A DNA stretch of 64,000 bases from positions 62,001 through 126,000 of the forward strand of contig JBMNIG010000013.1 of assembly GCA_050950785.1 (NCBI GenBank), read 5' to 3'. The notes beneath the pieces are model-generated. The model was not told where the DNA came from. It was given only the letters and a program-made list of their open reading frames with translations, and ran no database searches. The DNA comes from JAAYOS01 sp050950785 (GTDB lineage: Bacteria > Bacillota > Clostridia > Oscillospirales > JAAYOS01). Within the stretch, counting starts at the first letter, position 1, and each line of letters starts with the position of its first letter. Made by a program: the position numbers and the translations under genes. This document shows, piece after piece, positions 59,639 through 64,000 of the stretch.

Positions 59639-62332
59639 CTATTTACTATATACAGCAACTTCCCCGATAAGTCCTGATGGCTCTAGTACTGAACTGCCTC
59701 GGAAAAAGCTGTAAATACCGGTATCATAGTCCATATTACGGACTTTCCTATCAAGTGTATTTGTTACCTCGATTCGCAGGTCATTTTTACCTGATTGAAC
59801 AAGATCGCTTATGTCAAATCGATATGGTGGTGCTATCTTCATTCCGGCGCATTCACCGTTTACCCAAACCTCAACTCCCTCGTAAGCATCCTCAAGAGTC
59901 AATGTAGCACTTTGGGAACTTTCAAGTTCAAAGGAAGTCTCATAGCGGATGGTTCCGGAGAATTCAGGATACCTCAACCCTATGTTTTCAAGGGTCGTGA
60001 TCTTCTGATGATCCCGGAAGTTTGGATACTCCTGTGACTCGGCAAAAGACATTGTCCATTCACCGGAAATGATCGTCTTGTCCCCTTCTTCCTTTGGCTG
60101 TGGGATAAGATCGTAGCCGGTACCCTTATCGCCAAATACTACAATAACCATATGGTATGGTTCAACTGTAAGTTTTAGCTTTGTGCCGTTTTCGACCTGC
60201 TCATATTCCACAGGACGAAGGACATTTTCAAATGCATCATAGATCACAGCATCGCCGGTGCTTGCAACAGTGATCTCTCCCTCAAATGCGAAACTCTGGT
60301 CTTCATTCGAGAAGAGATATATATCGTTTTCAAGCTTATAGTGATAATATCTCATCCTCTTAAATGGCGGGGATAGAAATACCTCTTTATAGCCGCAAGC
60401 TTCGACATATCGTGCAAGCTCCAACAATGGCACGGCCCTGCATGCCGAGATTTCCCTCAGTAGAGTTGTTGCCTCCCCATCCTCACAGTTGCAGATCCCC
60501 GAAGGATGCTCATCAACGAAAATGACCTCAAAACCTTTCTTTACAGCCTGTGCGGCAAACTGTGCAACTTCCTTAGTTATAAACTCAGCATAAGGCACTA
60601 TCAAGGTTTTGTATGTCTCCCCGTTTACATGGAGCTCTCCGTCAAATGAAGCGCCAAATGCGTCCATATCAGAAAACAGATCGGAGGGTAAAATATCAAA
60701 ATCGATCTGATTTTCCATCAGCTCACGGGCAGGCTTTTGAAGGTACATGTATCCACCGGTCCACTCTGCTTCACCATGATAGAGCAACGCGGCCGGAGCA
60801 ATGTGTTTTCCACCATTTATAAGATGGCATGCCCTGTTCATGTAGCGCATAAGCCTGCGGAAATGTCTAAACTGCGGATTCAGTCCATGGGCATAGAAGT
60901 GGGGCGGACAGTCCGGATCGGGAAACTCTTTCGGCGAAAAAGCGTGGGGTACATAGTGGTTGACACCTCTGACAAGGAAATGGTCGGTAAGATACTTCAT
61001 CAGGCGCACACCGCATGACCATCCGTATGCACCAAATGTTTCGCACATCGCTCTTCCCATCTTTTTGGGATCGATGTGAGCGCCGGACGAAGCAAGTTTT
61101 CCGAGAGTAAAGTGGTAAAACTCTCCGTCACCCGGTGCCATAAATCCCTTGCGGGTATGGTTCTCTCCTGCAAGTAGAACCTGTCCACCTATGTTGTCGA
61201 TACCTGCCATGTGTTGACCCGTCTGACCACGGAAAAAGTGGCCAAGGCTACATCCGAGGCGGGAATGTTGGTTGTTGTCTTCAATGAGATGGCCGATATA
61301 TTCAACGCCGCGCTCGGAACACCATTCGCCAATTTGTTTTGAGAAGTTCTCCTCAACAAGGCGTGTCACGGTGTCCATATAAGCGTAGCGAACCTTTGCG
61401 TTCAAATTGCTATCGTTGAAATCAGTCCAAAGTGCAGGCAAAAGGCTTGTCCAGTTGTCACCGAGGCGCTCACGAAGCATTGCAGGAACATCCTTGCTCC
61501 AAGGCAAAGGCATGTTCTTTCTACCAATCGATTCGTCCATCGCAAATCCAACGGTGTTGCCAAATAGCGGCTCATCAGAGAAAAAGCCCACAAATGTCTT
61601 GCCAAAGTCGTCTTTGTAACGCTCATAGTGTGGTTCATACACAGCATCAATAAGTAATCTGCAGCTTTCTCTGTCAAGCACGTTGATGTAATCTGTGCGA
61701 CCACCACCGTTTCTCGTATTATAGAGAACAAATATTCTCCACATACCATAAGGCGCATTCCAAACAAGTCTTCCATCTTTAACAAGTTCAGTGAGATCGA
61801 TCACTTCTTCACCTAATTTATTGCCCTTAATGACATTTATTGCAACGACCGCCAAAAGTTTATCATCATCAAATTCGCGCTGTTTTGCGCCACCCATCAA
61901 CATTGACGCAGCCCCGCCACTCAGTGGATTTGGGGTGTGCCTGGCGAGGGGAGCGACATCCAGAACAGCCTGTGGCATCGGTCCACATACATCCACTGTG
62001 TTAAATGACAAGTATTGTTTGCACAGCTCGGGGTCAGCATTTTCCAAAGCACCGTTTGCATATCCCGTCGGGAAGTGGGCATCATCCAAAAGCCAGACTT
62101 TCATTCCCCTCTTCCTGGCTTCGTCCATTATGACGTCAAAATCTTGCCACCATTTGGGCCCGCAGAAATCGGGATGCGGCCTGCATTCGACGCATACTGC
62201 CTGTATGCCGCAAGATTGTATCGCCTGCATGTACTCGCGAAGGACTGTTTCCTCTTCGCCGTGCTGCCAGAAAAACGGGAAGATGTAGTTGCAGGCCCGG
62301 TCGTTCAGCAGCTCTGCCACTCTTTTTTCCAT
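59639..62332 (-). CDS. Glycoside hydrolase, GH106/GH2-like (possible alpha-L-rhamnosidase)
   Basis: This 897-residue protein opens with a TIM-barrel-like part (FPFFWQHGEEETVLREYMQAI, GMKVWLLDDAHFPTGYANG, TFVGFFSDEPLFGN). A middle region carries VNHYVPHAFSPKEFPDPDCPP. A C-terminal jelly-roll sugar-binding domain of the GH2 type (TLEDAYEGVEVWVNGECAGM, YRFDISDLVQSGKNDLRIEVTNTL) ends it. The order resembles GH106 rhamnosidases. The acid pair in SDEPLFGN may be catalytic. No signal peptide, so it acts inside the cell on imported oligosaccharide. ATG 62332, with a GGAGGA site, lies downstream of a solute-binding gene. Confidence 0.72.
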   Translation of the reverse strand: MEKRVAELLNDRACNYIFPFFWQHGEEETVLREYMQAIQSCGIQAVCVECRPHPDFCGPKWWQDFDVIMDEARKRGMKVWLLDDAHFPTGYANGALENADPELCKQYLSFNTVDVCGPMPQAVLDVAPLARHTPNPLSGGAASMLMGGAKQREFDDDKLLAVVAINVIKGNKLGEEVIDLTELVKDGRLVWNAPYGMWRIFVLYNTRNGGGRTDYINVLDRESCRLLIDAVYEPHYERYKDDFGKTFVGFFSDEPLFGNTVGFAMDESIGRKNMPLPWSKDVPAMLRERLGDNWTSLLPALWTDFNDSNLNAKVRYAYMDTVTRLVEENFSKQIGEWCSERGVEYIGHLIEDNNQHSRLGCSLGHFFRGQTGQHMAGIDNIGGQVLLAGENHTRKGFMAPGDGEFYHFTLGKLASSGAHIDPKKMGRAMCETFGAYGWSCGVRLMKYLTDHFLVRGVNHYVPHAFSPKEFPDPDCPPHFYAHGLNPQFRHFRRLMRYMNRACHLINGGKHIAPAALLYHGEAEWTGGYMYLQKPARELMENQIDFDILPSDLFSDMDAFGASFDGELHVNGETYKTLIVPYAEFITKEVAQFAAQAVKKGFEVIFVDEHPSGICNCEDGEATTLLREISACRAVPLLELARYVEACGYKEVFLSPPFKRMRYYHYKLENDIYLFSNEDQSFAFEGEITVASTGDAVIYDAFENVLRPVEYEQVENGTKLKLTVEPYHMVIVVFGDKGTGYDLIPQPKEEGDKTIISGEWTMSFAESQEYPNFRDHQKITTLENIGLRYPEFSGTIRYETSFELESSQSATLTLEDAYEGVEVWVNGECAGMKIAPPYRFDISDLVQSGKNDLRIEVTNTLDRKVRNMDYDTGIYSFFRGSSVLEPSGLIGEVAVYSK

Positions 62333-62368
62333 AGCAATCCTCCATAGATTGTTGATTTATTACCTGTT

Positions 62369-62386
62369 ATTCTTTCCGGAAAGAAT
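62369..62386 (-). promoter_or_regulatory. 18-bp perfect palindrome, candidate operator
   Basis: ATTCTTTCC-GGAAAGAAT lies 37-54 bp upstream of the glycoside hydrolase ATG. A perfect palindrome with a central CCGG is a common form for sugar-responsive repressors of the LacI type, but no regulator gene is in the window. Confidence 0.5.
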
Positions 62387-62505
62387 CTTGCATTATAATA
62401 TCTGAAGTTCCAACTGCCTTGATATTGGTCGTTTTTGTACTATTGGTCAGAATCATCTTTTAATTATATAAAACCATATAATCCGTCTTTTTCAATTTTA
62501 ATATA

Positions 62506-62532
62506 TTGGGGGTCGGAAAACCTCCACCCCAA
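62506..62532. other. Stem-loop after the solute-binding protein gene
   Basis: TTGGGG (62506-62511) pairs with CCCCAA (62527-62532). It lies 42 nt beyond the stop codon of the solute-binding gene; there is no T-run in the minus direction, so it may protect that message while allowing read-through into the hydrolase gene. Confidence 0.45.
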
Positions 62533-62573
62533 AAAAACAGGTGCTTTACCGCAAGTATGATGTTTAGTCTGTT

Positions 62574-64000
62574 TTACCGTTTGTAATAGCGGTCAAGGGC
62601 ATTTTGCATTATTTCCGTGCAGCGGTCGATACCATGGCTGTTTATCCATTCGACATAGCTGTTCCATTCCGATAGTGACTTTTCACCGGTTATGAACTTG
62701 ATAGTATTTTCCGTTACATATGTTTTGATATCACCCATCTTGCTTGAGTATTCTGCTGACTCATCGATGGAGATGGAAACTTCGGGCATTGTTTCGCTGT
62801 CCTCATAATTGCGGTCCCAGATCTCCTTTCCGACTTTAAATGCCTTCTCCGGAAGTGTCGGGGAAAAACCACGTTCCCAGTAATAAAGTTTAGGGTGGAC
62901 AGGCGGCATGGTGTTCAATGACTGCATGTCTTCGGTCGAGGTCCCGTCAGGATTGGCATAAATTACTTCCATCCACCGCGGTTTGCCGTCCTCTCCTATT
63001 TCATAAGAAACCCCTTCTATTCCCCAGTTACCGAGCAGCGCTCCCTCTTCCGAATAGAAGTAATCCATCCACTTGATGAAAGGTACGATATCTTCCGATG
63101 TATATGTGATCGTGGCGTTCCCTCCGCCCAAAACCGTATGCGGTACGCTGTTGTACGCGAGCTTTCTGATATCGCCCTTATTTATTGCGGGTGCAGTGAC
63201 CCCCTGGATATTTGCTCCCTGCTCCGGCGGAATCTGCATCTCAATCATTGTGGTGTCGTAGATGAATTGGAAGGCTCCGAACTCGCCGTTGATAATGAGT
63301 GCAGAATCTCCGCCGAACAAACCGGCGCGTACATAAAATTCCGGATCGATCAGGCCCTCCGAATACCACTGGTTCATCATCTCAAGGTATTCAAGATAGC
63401 CCGGGTCCGTCGGGCAGAAAACAGCTCTTCCATCGCGATTTATATATTCTGACAGTACACCATACCCTGTCATCAGGAATTCTTCGGCACCTGTTGATCC
63501 GCTCCAAAGGTAGTATGAAGCTGTTCCTGAATAATCTTTCAAAGCGACCAACATATCGTGAAACTCTTCATAGGTCTCAACATTATTGGCGACTATACCG
63601 GTACCCGATTTGTCCAGCCAATCCTGCCTCGCATAAACACCGACCCATGTCGGCTCCCTTTCCGGGCTTATCGTGCGAAAGTACGGTACTTTGCCCGAAT
63701 CGGTCATTGTATTCTTTCGTACGGTATCATCCGCATAACGCAGCGCGTTGTAGTTCGGCGCGTAAGTGGCGATCAAATCCGACAGATCCCTGATCAATCC
63801 TTCATTGATGTAATTGTCATATCCGCCGACATAATAGCAGCTAGGTCCAATCGCATTGCCCGTGAAGAACGCGTCGGGCAGATTTTGCGAGACCATGATA
63901 AGGTTGAACTGCTCCTTGCCTTCTCCCATCGATGCAATCTTCCACTCAATATGGATATTGGTGATTTCCTCTGCTTTCTGGTAGGCTTTTGACTGATTGG
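62574..64000 (-). CDS. Extracellular solute-binding protein, LplA/LipO-like (N-terminus outside window)
   Basis: At least 475 residues are present, and the frame continues past the right edge (AYQKAEEITNIHIEWK precedes the first internal Met). Segments YARQDWLDKSG, TYEEFHDMLVALKDYSG and WYSEGLIDPEF are typical of the large family-1 sugar-binding lipoproteins (about 500-560 residues) that work with LplB/LplC permeases in Firmicutes. The signal peptide and lipobox would lie outside the window. It probably delivers an oligosaccharide or complex glycan fragment that the following hydrolase cleaves. Confidence 0.88.
   Translation of the reverse strand, partial: NQSKAYQKAEEITNIHIEWKIASMGEGKEQFNLIMVSQNLPDAFFTGNAIGPSCYYVGGYDNYINEGLIRDLSDLIATYAPNYNALRYADDTVRKNTMTDSGKVPYFRTISPEREPTWVGVYARQDWLDKSGTGIVANNVETYEEFHDMLVALKDYSGTASYYLWSGSTGAEEFLMTGYGVLSEYINRDGRAVFCPTDPGYLEYLEMMNQWYSEGLIDPEFYVRAGLFGGDSALIINGEFGAFQFIYDTTMIEMQIPPEQGANIQGVTAPAINKGDIRKLAYNSVPHTVLGGGNATITYTSEDIVPFIKWMDYFYSEEGALLGNWGIEGVSYEIGEDGKPRWMEVIYANPDGTSTEDMQSLNTMPPVHPKLYYWERGFSPTLPEKAFKVGKEIWDRNYEDSETMPEVSISIDESAEYSSKMGDIKTYVTENTIKFITGEKSLSEWNSYVEWINSHGIDRCTEIMQNALDRYYKR

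Overview
The window looks like chromosomal DNA of an anaerobic, endospore-forming, low-to-mid G+C Firmicute of the class Clostridia. The evidence is the sporulation genes (spoVAD, spoVAE, spoIIID, spoIIE), a rubredoxin, strong AGGAGG-type ribosome binding sites, many TTG start codons, sigma-A promoters of the TTGACA/TATAAT type and a GAAC-N4-GTTC SOS box. I saw no rRNA, tRNA, CRISPR array, insertion sequence or prophage. The genus cannot be fixed from the sequence alone.

Layout. 1-5.9 kb: an HD-GYP protein cut by the left edge, an orphan MacB-type ABC ATPase, a dCMP-deaminase-like enzyme, a YdeI-like protein, a CofE-like ligase, a DUF3048 lipoprotein and a DUF4364 protein. 5.9-9.5 kb: an Ogg-type glycosylase, a DUF6062 protein, and spoVAD-spoVAE facing spoIIID. 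9.6-12.3 kb: a complete polar amino-acid ABC importer behind a strong promoter and an ATGCAT repeat cluster. 12.4-16.9 kb: a GH31 protein with a lost acid/base residue, a rhomboid-like membrane protein with a zinc ribbon, a polytopic membrane protein and a ~105-nt structured RNA or terminator. 16.9-24.5 kb: glutamate dehydrogenase, rubredoxin and an SOS-controlled uvrB-uvrA operon. 24.7-28.8 kb: a MATE exporter, a type-B carboxylesterase and a HAD phosphatase. 28.8-32.6 kb: an xpaC-telA-lemA-like-TPM operon. 32.7-37.6 kb: purD, a YhfC-like protein, dusB and an ECF sigma/anti-sigma pair. 37.6-41.4 kb: a small hypothetical, spoIIE, a CYTH protein and an XRE regulator.

The most interesting region is 41.6-56.9 kb. 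It is a ~15 kb, 13-gene minus-strand unit running tadZ-tadA-tadB-tadC-flp-tadE-DUF5702-tadE-like-tadV-WG repeat-FHA-PP2C-like-Ser/Thr kinase. It encodes a Gram-positive Tad/Flp pilus machine joined to a phospho-signalling cassette, in which the phosphatase-like member has lost its metal-binding motifs and the FHA and WG proteins probably sense or scaffold. A recognisable promoter with flanking repeats sits at its head.

57-64 kb: a pepD-like dipeptidase broken by three apparent single-base homopolymer insertions, a conserved clostridial hypothetical behind a sigma-K-like promoter (possible spore coat protein), a GH106-like glycoside hydrolase, and a sugar-type solute-binding protein cut by the right edge.
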